NCBI GenBank assembly: GCA_002307215.1
Contig: DBTU01000046.1
Coordinates: 1 to 6,075 of the forward strand
Direction: 5' to 3'
Origin: Lachnoclostridium sp. UBA1308
GTDB lineage: Bacteria > Bacillota > Clostridia > Lachnospirales > Lachnospiraceae
DNA length: 6,075 nucleotides
The notes below the pieces were generated by a model. The model had not been told where the DNA came from. It worked only from the letters and a program-made list of their open reading frames with translations, and made no database searches. Of this stretch, positions 1-6,075 are shown in pieces. The position numbers were made by a program, and so were the translations under genes. Within the stretch, counting starts at the first letter, position 1; each line of letters begins with the position of its first letter.

Positions 1-1313
1 TCTCCCGACTGATCTATCTTTACAACAACAACCGCATCCTTTACCCCCGCAATTTTACGGATTGCATTTTCAATCTCACCAAGCTCAATACGAAAGCCAC
101 GTATTTTTACCTGCTCATCGATTCTGCCAAGGTATTCAATGTTTCCGTCCGGCAGCCATCTTGCAAGGTCTCCTGAGCGATATAGCTTTCCTTCACCAAA
201 AGGATTTTTAATAAATTTTTCCTCCGTCAGCTCCGGATTATTCAGATACCCTCTGGCAACTCCGTCTCCTGCGATGCATAGTTCACCCGGAATCCCAACT
301 GCACATAGCTTTTCCGCATTCAGAATATATACCTTCGTATTGGCAATAGGTCTTCCAATAGGTATTCTCTCCATTTCCCGCCAAATAGGATAATATGTCG
401 CAAACGTAGTGGTTTCAGTCGGTCCATATATATTATTAATATCCAGGCTATTATTACTATTCCTTAGTATATTAATTAATTTTTCTGACAGTCTTTCCCC
501 ACCGATCATTAAACTTTTTATCGAATCAAATACAGAATTGTCTTCTCCAATCAGTTGATTGTATAGAGCGGTTGTAATGAAAACAGTAGTGATACCTTGC
601 GTTGAGATATATTGCTTTAAAGCTTCTGCATGAAACAGAATTGTATCCCTGATCAGATGCAAGGCTCCTCCATTTAAGGAACTGCCCCAAAGTTCGAAGG
701 TAGATGCATCAAAGGACATCGCACCTGTCTGTAGAATTACAGTTTCTTTGTCTAAAGTCGTATAATTTGTATTCTTTACAAGCCTGACCACATTACGGTG
801 TTCAACCATTATTCCTTTCGGCTTTCCGGTGCTTCCCGAGGTATAAATAAGATACGCAAGATCATTTGGATGATTAATACACTCTAAATTATCGAGCTCA
901 CCTTCCCAAACCATAGCTTCGCCAAGATCGATTATCTTTATATATTCCTGATTAAGTAAACATTGCTCTGTTTTCTCTTTTGCTTTCTTTCCATAAACGA
1001 GCATTACCTTAGGCTTGCAATCCGAAAGCATAAACTTAAGTCTGTCAACCGGATACGCTGTGTCCATCGGTACATAGGCTCCTCCTGCTTTAATGATTGC
1101 ATGGATTCCAATCACCATCTCAATGCTTTTTTCAGATAGGATAGCTACAAAATCATCTCTGCCAACACCATTTTCACGAAGCAGATGTGCTAAACTGTTC
1201 GCCTTACGATTTAACGCATCATATGTGAGCCCTTTCCCTTCAAAAATAAGAGCCGTATTTTCCGGTGCTTTTTTTACCTGCTCCTCAAACAGTTCCGATA
1301 TGGTTTTATCCTC
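1..1313 (-). other. Adenylation domain A2, predicted isoleucine, C-terminal subdomain cut by window edge (from residue ~1508)
   Basis: This domain activates the second amino acid. Motifs seen are IKAGGAYVPMD (A2), YTSGSTGKPKG at 1664-1674 (A3), FDASTF at 1708-1713 (A4), NIYGPTE at 1801-1807 (A5), GELCIAGDGVARGYL (A6), YRSGDL (A7) and QVKIRGFRIELGEIE (A8). A9 and A10 lie outside. Pocket residues aligned by eye to GrsA are D1709, A1710, F1713, F1752, M1776, G1778, I1802, T1810 and F1811, plus the presumed A10 lysine: DAFFMGITF(K). From memory, one published isoleucine code is DAFFYGITFK, which differs only at the fifth, highly variable position. Isoleucine is therefore the best guess; valine or another branched residue is the alternative. 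The carrier domain and what follows it are not visible. Confidence 0.85.
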
Positions 1314-4300
1314 GGGATATAATACCTCCGTGGTATTAAACTCTCCAAGAATTTTTTCCCGTTCTTCGTCCGTTATCGCTTCAATATCTTCGATTGCAAT
1401 ATCGCCGTCCCATACTACCTGATTTAAAATATTGAGGAAATGGTTAAGCATCCTCTCTGCGCTTTCATGACTATATAAATCGATGCAGTATTCCAGACAT
1501 ATTTTAAAATCAGCATCTTCTTCAAAAATATTGAAAGTCAAATCGAATTTTGCTTCTTTATATTCCTGATGCATTTCTCCAATTTCAGTTCCTGTTATCT
1601 CAAACTTTTCTTGCTCGTTATTCTGAACGGCTAGCATGACATCAAATAATGGATTTCTTGACATATCTCTAATCGGATTCACTGCTTCAACTAGTTCTTC
1701 AAAAGGATATTCCTGATTTTCATATCCTGTCAGACAGCTTCTCTTAACTTCCTCCAACAGAGTGGAATAGCTCTTTTTACTCTCAGGCCTTCCTCGAAAT
1801 GCAAGTGTGTTAACAAACATACCAAGCATACCCTCAGTATCCTTATGAGTTCTTCCGCTGACAGGACTTCCTATGACAATATCACTTTGTCTGCTGTATT
1901 TTGACAGAAGTACCATAGCAGCTGATAAAAACATCATATATTCTGTCGCTTCTGATTTTTTAACAAAAGCCCTGATGCGTTCCCAAAGCCTTCTTCCGGT
2001 TGTACATGCCACTAAGCTTCCACGAAAGCTCTGTTCCTGCGTTCTCACAAAATCCAAGGGCATATCAAGTACCGGAATGTCCCCCTCGAATTGTTTTAGC
2101 CAATAATTCTTCTGCGAAGACAAATCTCTATGCCTCATCCACTCGCTGTAATCTTTATACTGATGTGTAAGCGGCTCCAGCTTTTCACCGCCATACAAGA
2201 CTTTAAACTCCCGCAGGAAGGTACCAATACTCATTCCGTCGCATATGATATGATGCATGTCAAACATTAGAAGATAGCAATTTTTCATTTTTACCAGTTC
2301 TGCCCGCATAAGAGGTGCCTGATTAAGGCGAAACGGCCTTATAAAATTAGAGATTAATTCCGCTCCCTTTCCAATTGATAAATCACAGGCCTCCCTGTAG
2401 GCAAAATCCACTAAAACATCTTTCCGAATTCTCTGAACTGCTTCCCCTTCCTGCATAATGAATTCTGTCCTCAGAATTTCATGTCGGTCAATTATTTCCT
2501 GCAAAGCTGCCTTTACCTTAAATGGATCTACTACTCCCTTCAGTTTTAGACTCTGGGGTACATTATAAGCATTTCCGGGCTCAGTCATCTGCTCAATGAG
2601 AAAGATTCGTTTTTGAGTAGAAGACATAGGATAGAATTCCTTCTCATTGGCCTTTGGTATTGGAAGATATTTCACGCTATTTTCTTTATTTATCAGTGCC
2701 GCAAGTTTCTCAACAGTCGGATTGTCAAATACTTTTGATACCAAAATTGCACTGTCAGTTCTGGCCTCAATTCGATTTACAAGCCTGGTAGCCCTGAGAG
2801 AATGTCCTCCCAGTTCAAAAAAATCATCCTTAACTCCAACCTTATCCAAGCCCAATATTTCCTCAAAGATACTGCAGATTATCTCCTCGGTTTGATTTCG
2901 TGGTGCCACAAACTCCTCATCTACCTTAATCTTTATTTCCGGTAAAGCCTTTATATCTAATTTTCCACTTCGATTTACGGGAATACTATCTATCCGTTTT
3001 ATATAAGCAGGTATCATGTGATTTGGCAGTTTTTTCGTAAGCTCTTCCCGTATCTTTGAAAGTTCGATATCCTGCTCCGATACAATATAGGCATGGATAG
3101 CTTTTTCTCCCATTAGATCTTCTCTCGTGATAACTGCACAGTCTTTTACATGTTTTATACTTCTTATTACATTTTCTATCTCTCCAAGCTCAATACGGAA
3201 GCCTCGGATTTTCACCTGTGCATCAATTCGCCCCAAATATTCGATATTACCGTCAAAAAGCCACCTTGCAAGGTCTCCGGATCGGTACATTTTACCCTCA
3301 CCAAATGGATTAGCAACGAATTTGTCAACTGTTAGCTCCTTATGATTAAGATATCCTCTTGCCAGACCATCACCGGCAATGCAGATCTCACCCGGCATTC
3401 CGATTCCACATAGTTCATTCTCATTCATAATATAAATCTGTGTGTTTCCAATTGGTTTTCCTATCGGAATTCGTGCTGAAATATTAACGTCTTTTTCAAA
3501 TTCCCAAGTAGATGCACATACGGTGACTTCCGTCGGACCATATGCATTGATGTAACGTCCTTTTGCACCAGCCCTTGTAACAATCTGTTCATTCGTTTCA
3601 CTTCCTGCCGTAATCAGAAGTCTTGGACTAAACTCTTCCAATTGTATATAAAACTGAGGTGGCAAAGTTGCCACAGTAACCTTCATATTCCCGCAATATT
3701 CTACAAATTGCGCCGGATTGGAATTGATACCTTCCGGCAACAGGATTAATGTTGCTCCGGATAATACACTCATCGTCATCTCCCAAACGGATGCATCAAA
3801 GGTATAATTTGCGAATTGTACAATTCTATCTTCCCGGCTAATCTGAAATACGTCTGCCAGATAGTATTTCAAATTAACCACACCCTTGTGACTAACCATG
3901 ACTCCCTTTGGTTTTCCTGTCGTTCCTGAAGTATAGATAACATATGCCAGATCGCCCGGCTTATTGATTCTGTCCGGATTTTCAGACACATCTTCCCAGA
4001 CCTCACTATCAGCCAGATCAATGATTAGAGATGCTATTGTGTTTTCGCTTAGCTCAAATTCCTTAAGTATTTCCCCCACTTCATTGCCAAATACCAGAAT
4101 TACCTTTGGCATACAGTCTCTTAGCATATATTGTATTCTTTCTTTCGGATAGGTCGGATCCATCGGAACATATGCTCCGCCTGCCTTTATAACTCCATAA
4201 ATGCCCATAATCATAGGGATTCCTTTATTAGCCAAAATTCCTACAAAGTCATCCTCAGCAATTCCTAACCCCCTTAGCTTATGAGCTAACGAGTTCACTT

Positions 4301-5834
4301 TTCGGTTCATTTGTGAATAGGTAATGCTTTCGTCATTGTATATCAATGCTATCTGATCCGGATATTGCTTTACTTGATCTTCGAACAACTCCACTATCGT
4401 TTTTTCACTTGGGTACTCCAGCTTAGAATTATTAAAATCCATTAATATTAATTGACGTTCCTCTTCTGAGACGAGGTCGATATCCTTTATTGCAACTTGC
4501 ATATTATCTGCAACAGTCTCTAATATTTTATGAATTCTTCCTAACATGACGACAATCTCTGAACTCGTATACAGATTGGGCTGATATAGAATATTTAGAT
4601 GAAGCTTTCCTTCATGAAGATAGATGGACAAGGAGATAGCATAGTTAGTCTGTTCTCTTGCTGTTTCTACATGAAGTCTAAAGCCTCCTTTCTTACCCAT
4701 GTTTGTAATATTGTCCTTAACATAATAATTTTCAAAGGCAAACAGTGTCTTAATCAGATCCGCTCCCTGCTTCGTATTTGCTTGAATTTCAGCTAAGGAG
4801 CAATAATCGTAAGTACTGCTATCAATCCCCTGCATATGTACTTCCTTAATAAGTTGTTCAAAACTCATATTATTTTCCCGTTTTATACGAATCGGAATGG
4901 TGTTGATGAAAAGTCCGGCTATATTTTCAATGCCCTTTATCTCCGCATTTCTTCCTGATACTACCTTACCGAACACCACATCCCTTGTGTTAGAATATTG
5001 CTGAAGGATAATTCCCCATGCCGTTTCTAAAATAGTATTCAAAGTAACATTATTCTTCGAAGCTTCTTGAATCAGACGATTACTCAATTCCTTGGAAAGA
5101 CTGATTCCTTCCTGCGCCATCTGCTCCACGGTAGACTCCGGTTTTCCAACCGGAATGATATTAGCAATTTCCTCATAATCAAAGAGCAACTCTCTCCAGT
5201 AGGCAAGCCCCTCATCCTTATCCTTTTCCTCCAGCCATCTGACATAATCGCTGTATTGCGCGTTCTGACTTTTTTCAAGACGAACAATTTCTTCTAATTC
5301 CTGTAGGGCGATTCCTTCACCCAAAGCTTCACAATACCTCATGAAATCGCCATAAATCAGAGATAGGCACCATCCGTCCAATATGATATGGTGGAAAGTA
5401 AATATAAGTTTTCCGCTATTCTCCCCTGTCACAATGTACTTAACCCTAAACAGAGTATCCTTTTGCAGATAAAATCCTCTTTTCACATCCATATTCTTAA
5501 TTATATCAATCTCTTCTGCTTGATCTTCTTCCAACAGATCTAAGAGCTTTATGAATGCAAACTCGATTTCACGTTTTTTTAGCACTACCTGTCTGGGCTT
5601 CGTCATTCTTTCATAAAGGATGGAAGTACGCAAAACATCATGCTTCAATGAAAGCAATCCCAATGCTGTTGAAACAACCTCTTCTTCCAACTTTCCTTCC
5701 ACCTCATATACCCGCTGAACCACATAGCTTCTTGATGCTTTATCAGCCATACTGTGATAAAGCATTCCCTCTTGTAACGGTGTCAGTGAATAAATGCTTT
5801 GTATTAATTTTGCATTATCATTCTCTATACTCAT
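1..5834 (-). CDS. Multimodular nonribosomal peptide synthetase, C-A(Phe)-T-C-A(Ile)..., 3' end outside window
   Basis: This is a cytoplasmic megaenzyme that activates amino acids as adenylates, tethers them to a phosphopantetheine arm and condenses them into a peptide. The frame is open for 1944 codons with no stop and leaves the window at base 1. Approximate domains by residue are: C1 8-447 (HHIILDG at 148-154), A1 478-970 (A3 loop Y634-G644, A10 lysine K958), T1 976-1045 (Ser1012 in GGHSL), C2 1067-1478 (HHIICDG at 1194-1200), and A2 from 1508 (A3 loop 1664-1674, A8 around R1912-R1915), cut by the edge. The start is the ATG at 5834, preceded by a GGGGGA stretch. An in-frame ATG at 5846 would add four residues (MGDD), but its AGGGA lies only one base away. 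The upstream NRPS gene ends 53 bases before on the same strand, so the two are probably co-transcribed. The N-terminus begins straight into the condensation fold, as in elongation proteins that receive a chain from a partner synthetase. The family call is very secure; the product peptide is not known. Confidence 0.97.
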   Translation of the reverse strand, partial: MSIENDNAKLIQSIYSLTPLQEGMLYHSMADKASRSYVVQRVYEVEGKLEEEVVSTALGLLSLKHDVLRTSILYERMTKPRQVVLKKREIEFAFIKLLDLLEEDQAEEIDIIKNMDVKRGFYLQKDTLFRVKYIVTGENSGKLIFTFHHIILDGWCLSLIYGDFMRYCEALGEGIALQELEEIVRLEKSQNAQYSDYVRWLEEKDKDEGLAYWRELLFDYEEIANIIPVGKPESTVEQMAQEGISLSKELSNRLIQEASKNNVTLNTILETAWGIILQQYSNTRDVVFGKVVSGRNAEIKGIENIAGLFINTIPIRIKRENNMSFEQLIKEVHMQGIDSSTYDYCSLAEIQANTKQGADLIKTLFAFENYYVKDNITNMGKKGGFRLHVETAREQTNYAISLSIYLHEGKLHLNILYQPNLYTSSEIVVMLGRIHKILETVADNMQVAIKDIDLVSEEERQLILMDFNNSKLEYPSEKTIVELFEDQVKQYPDQIALIYNDESITYSQMNRKVNSLAHKLRGLGIAEDDFVGILANKGIPMIMGIYGVIKAGGAYVPMDPTYPKERIQYMLRDCMPKVILVFGNEVGEILKEFELSENTIASLIIDLADSEVWEDVSENPDRINKPGDLAYVIYTSGTTGKPKGVMVSHKGVVNLKYYLADVFQISREDRIVQFANYTFDASVWEMTMSVLSGATLILLPEGINSNPAQFVEYCGNMKVTVATLPPQFYIQLEEFSPRLLITAGSETNEQIVTRAGAKGRYINAYGPTEVTVCASTWEFEKDVNISARIPIGKPIGNTQIYIMNENELCGIGMPGEICIAGDGLARGYLNHKELTVDKFVANPFGEGKMYRSGDLARWLFDGNIEYLGRIDAQVKIRGFRIELGEIENVIRSIKHVKDCAVITREDLMGEKAIHAYIVSEQDIELSKIREELTKKLPNHMIPAYIKRIDSIPVNRSGKLDIKALPEIKIKVDEEFVAPRNQTEEIICSIFEEILGLDKVGVKDDFFELGGHSLRATRLVNRIEARTDSAILVSKVFDNPTVEKLAALINKENSVKYLPIPKANEKEFYPMSSTQKRIFLIEQMTEPGNAYNVPQSLKLKGVVDPFKVKAALQEIIDRHEILRTEFIMQEGEAVQRIRKDVLVDFAYREACDLSIGKGAELISNFIRPFRLNQAPLMRAELVKMKNCYLLMFDMHHIICDGMSIGTFLREFKVLYGGEKLEPLTHQYKDYSEWMRHRDLSSQKNYWLKQFEGDIPVLDMPLDFVRTQEQSFRGSLVACTTGRRLWERIRAFVKKSEATEYMMFLSAAMVLLSKYSRQSDIVIGSPVSGRTHKDTEGMLGMFVNTLAFRGRPESKKSYSTLLEEVKRSCLTGYENQEYPFEELVEAVNPIRDMSRNPLFDVMLAVQNNEQEKFEITGTEIGEMHQEYKEAKFDLTFNIFEEDADFKICLEYCIDLYSHESAERMLNHFLNILNQVVWDGDIAIEDIEAITDEEREKILGEFNTTEVLYPEDKTISELFEEQVKKAPENTALIFEGKGLTYDALNRKANSLAHLLRENGVGRDDFVAILSEKSIEMVIGIHAIIKAGGAYVPMDTAYPVDRLKFMLSDCKPKVMLVYGKKAKEKTEQCLLNQEYIKIIDLGEAMVWEGELDNLECINHPNDLAYLIYTSGSTGKPKGIMVEHRNVVRLVKNTNYTTLDKETVILQTGAMSFDASTFELWGSSLNGGALHLIRDTILFHAEALKQYISTQGITTVFITTALYNQLIGEDNSVFDSIKSLMIGGERLSEKLINILRNSNNSLDINNIYGPTETTTFATYYPIWREMERIPIGRPIANTKVYILNAEKLCAVGIPGELCIAGDGVARGYLNNPELTEEKFIKNPFGEGKLYRSGDLARWLPDGNIEYLGRIDEQVKIRGFRIELGEIENAIRKIAGVKDAVVVVKIDQSG
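81..369. repeat. Direct repeat copy 1: DNA encoding A2-domain core A5-A8 region
   Basis: This stretch aligns without gaps to 3186-3474 at a constant offset of 3105 bases (1035 codons), including an exact 13-base match at 161-173 and 3266-3278. It encodes the part of the adenylation domain from after A5 through A8. By eye roughly three quarters of the bases checked agree. The similarity is that of homologous A domains and includes synonymous matches. Confidence 0.7.
1401..2636 (-). other. Condensation domain C2, L-L type (residues ~1067-1478)
   Basis: This domain condenses the chain carried on T1 with the amino acid loaded by A2. The first motif, YPMSSTQKRIFLIEQ, is the SxxQKR(L/I) form seen in domains accepting an L-configured donor. 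The catalytic motif HHIICDG is complete, with H1194, H1195 and D1199. Downstream motifs include the YKDYSEW and YWL pair, then DIVIGSPVSGR, MLGMFVNTL, YPFEELVE and RNPLFDVM. There is no sign of a heterocyclization motif (DxxxxDxxS) or of an epimerization motif. The L-L type fits the absence of an E domain after A1-T1, so Phe should remain in the L form. Confidence 0.9.
2700..2909 (-). other. Peptidyl carrier (thiolation) domain T1 (residues ~976-1045)
   Basis: This is a carrier domain that holds the Phe or growing chain on a 4'-phosphopantetheine arm. It shows the family pattern APRNQTEEIICSIFEEILG, then DDFFELGGHSLRAT. The attachment residue is Ser1012 in GGHSL. The GGHSL form, rather than GGDSI, is typical of carriers followed by a condensation domain and not by an epimerization domain. 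This agrees with C2 coming next. A phosphopantetheinyl transferase must be supplied from elsewhere; none is in the window. Confidence 0.95.
2925..4403 (-). other. Adenylation domain A1, predicted phenylalanine (residues ~478-970)
   Basis: This domain activates an amino acid with ATP and loads it on T1. Core motifs are intact: IKAGGAYVPMD (A2), YTSGTTGKPKG at 634-644 (A3), FDASVW at 679-684 (A4), NAYGPTE at 763-769 (A5), GEICIAGDGLARGYL (A6), YRSGDL (A7), QVKIRGFRIELGEIE (A8), LPNHMIP (A9) and NRSGKLD with K958 (A10). Aligning by eye to GrsA PheA gives pocket residues D680, A681, W684, T723, I741, A743, A764, V772, C773 and K958. That is DAWTIAAVCK, one conservative change (I to V) from the classical phenylalanine code DAWTIAAICK. 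The stretch around the pocket (ATLPP, LLITAGSE) is also GrsA-like. Phenylalanine is a strong prediction; a related aromatic residue is the main alternative. Confidence 0.9.
3186..3474. repeat. Direct repeat copy 2: DNA encoding A1-domain core A5-A8 region
   Basis: This is the partner of the copy at 81-369, same orientation and gap-free. It lies in A1, outside the pocket-forming segment (about 3515-3797). The two A domains are clearly less alike in that pocket segment, for example VATLPPQF against TVFITTAL. This contrast is what module duplication or core recombination between A domains would leave, but purifying selection on the core motifs gives the same picture. Confidence 0.7.
4485..5813 (-). 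other. Condensation domain C1, D-L type (residues ~8-447)
   Basis: This domain forms the peptide bond between the upstream donor and the A1-loaded amino acid. The opening YSLTPLQEGMLYHSM is the 'SPMQEGMLFH' style of first motif that is characteristic of condensation domains following an epimerized (D) residue. The catalytic motif HHIILDGW is complete, with His148, His149 and Asp153, at the usual distance from the domain start. Later motifs include FGKVVSGR at about residues 300-310, then IENIAGLFINTIPIR. The first ~20 residues (MSIENDNAKLIQSIYSLTP) are short and helical, as expected for an acceptor docking (COM) segment. The D-L assignment rests on motif style plus the E-like tail of the upstream gene; a phylogenetic subtype call was not possible here. 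Confidence 0.88.
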
Positions 5835-5838
5835 ATCA

Positions 5839-5844
5839 TCCCCC
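5839..5844 (-). promoter_or_regulatory. Ribosome binding site of the large NRPS gene
   Basis: On the minus strand a GGGGGA stretch ends four bases before the ATG at 5834. It is a purine-rich, Shine-Dalgarno-like sequence and supports that start over the in-frame ATG at 5846, whose first bases overlap this site. The match to AGGAGG is imperfect, so the call is moderate. Confidence 0.5.
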
Positions 5845-5849
5845 ATTTC

Positions 5850-5863
5850 CCTGTAGTAACAGG
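5850..5863. repeat. Short inverted repeat in the intergenic gap
   Basis: The arms CCTGT and ACAGG flank a four-base loop, giving a 5-bp hairpin in the transcript just upstream of the start region of the large NRPS gene. It is too short and lacks the T-run needed for a convincing terminator. The rest of the 53-base gap (5835-5887) shows no clear promoter. The layout favours read-through from the upstream synthetase gene. Confidence 0.3.
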
Positions 5864-5887
5864 TAAAATAATAACTTCCCAGATAAC

Positions 5888-6075
5888 TTATATTCCTTCA
5901 ATGAGGCCTGTGATTAATTCAAAATCCCTTACGTCCAGGTCATCTGCAAAATCTGATACAGTGATTACATCATTTTCCTGTTTCAAGCAATATTCCAAAA
6001 GTTGAAGCAAACTGCTCTTATAATAATCCGCAAGCCTCTCCATACTACTGTCGCTATATCTGCTTCTGTCATATA
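5888..6075 (-). CDS. Upstream nonribosomal peptide synthetase, C-terminal tail (probable epimerization domain end)
   Basis: Only the last 61 codons and the TAA stop are in the window; the 5' part lies beyond base 6075. The peptide starts YDRSRYSDSSMERLADYY and then runs through a helix (SSLLQLLEYCL) into the motif TVSDF and an acidic end (DDLDVRDFELITGLIEGI). A helix followed by T(P/V)SDF and a short acidic helix is the usual end of condensation/epimerization-fold domains in NRPSs, especially terminal E domains that carry a donor docking (COM) segment. The next protein starts with a D-L type condensation domain, which fits an E domain here. An ordinary terminal C domain cannot be excluded because the catalytic core is outside the window. 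Its partner role would be to hand a D-configured thioester to C1 of the downstream protein. Confidence 0.85.
   Translation of the reverse strand, partial: YDRSRYSDSSMERLADYYKSSLLQLLEYCLKQENDVITVSDFADDLDVRDFELITGLIEGI

Noticed and set aside
139..393. Plus-strand open frame of 84 codons
   Set aside because: It lies antisense to the conserved A6-A8 core of A2, where base composition forced by the real gene keeps the opposite frame open. No recognisable protein and no good ribosome binding site.
1093..1422. Plus-strand open frame of 109 codons
   Set aside because: It is antisense to the end of C2 and the start of A2; the Ser/Phe-rich translation is typical of a reverse-frame shadow.
1873..2106. 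Plus-strand open frame of 77 codons
   Set aside because: It is antisense to the C2 domain, whose minus-strand frame is fully intact and conserved.
2647..4152. Several plus-strand open frames of 61-82 codons
   Set aside because: All lie antisense to T1 and A1 conserved motifs. The one at 3127-3345 resembles the one at 139-393 only because both mirror the homologous A-domain cores.
4599..5297. Plus-strand frames at 4599-4796 and 5067-5297 and a minus-strand frame at 5084-5287
   Set aside because: The plus frames are antisense to C1. The minus frame is out of register with the NRPS frame and overlaps it fully; none gives a recognisable product.
5850..5863. Intergenic hairpin as an intrinsic terminator
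   Set aside because: The stem is only 5 bp and no T-run follows on either strand, so termination between the two synthetase genes is unlikely.
5555..5866. Plus-strand open frame of 103 codons crossing the start of the large gene
   Set aside because: It covers the reverse of the C1 N-terminus and the gap, has no recognisable domain, and conflicts with a clearly conserved coding frame.
1..6075. Mobile element, CRISPR array, tRNA/rRNA or riboswitch
   Set aside because: Nearly every base is taken up by intact NRPS coding sequence. I saw no transposase, no regularly spaced short repeats and no RNA-gene landmarks on either strand.

Overview
The window is almost entirely one large nonribosomal peptide synthetase (NRPS) gene read on the minus strand, plus the last 61 codons of a second NRPS gene directly upstream of it. 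The DNA is AT-rich, uses many AGA/ATA codons, and encodes adenylation-domain phrasing typical of low-GC Gram-positives. I infer Firmicutes, most likely a Clostridia-type organism, though Bacillus/Paenibacillus relatives cannot be excluded from the sequence alone.

Layout in the direction of transcription (high to low coordinates): 6075-5888 is the C-terminal tail of an upstream NRPS, which looks like the end of an epimerization (E) domain. 5887-5835 is a 53-base gap with a short inverted repeat and the ribosome binding site. 5834 down to 1 is a continuous, uninterrupted reading frame of 1944 codons that runs off the window. Its domain order is C1 (D-L type condensation) - A1 - T1 - C2 (L-L type condensation) - A2. 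The window edge cuts A2 after core motif A8, so its A9/A10 motifs, its carrier domain and everything after them lie outside.

Working model (inference): the upstream synthetase presents an epimerized aminoacyl or peptidyl thioester. Its C-terminal tail docks on the N-terminus of the large protein. C1 joins that D-residue to the residue loaded by A1, whose binding-pocket code DAWTIAAVCK reads as phenylalanine. C2 then passes the chain to the residue loaded by A2, whose visible code DAFFMGITF(K) reads as isoleucine. The predicted fragment is therefore ...D-Xaa - L-Phe - Ile... . No E domain lies between T1 and C2, and C2 is of L-L type, which agrees with Phe staying L.

All catalytic motifs that can be seen are intact: both HHxxxDG motifs, the carrier serine, both A3 loops and the A1 lysine of A10. 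There is no frameshift, mobile element, RNA gene or CRISPR array. The plus strand holds only antisense shadow frames. The window is a well-preserved but fairly conventional NRPS segment. What may be new is the peptide it makes, which cannot be settled without the flanking genes.
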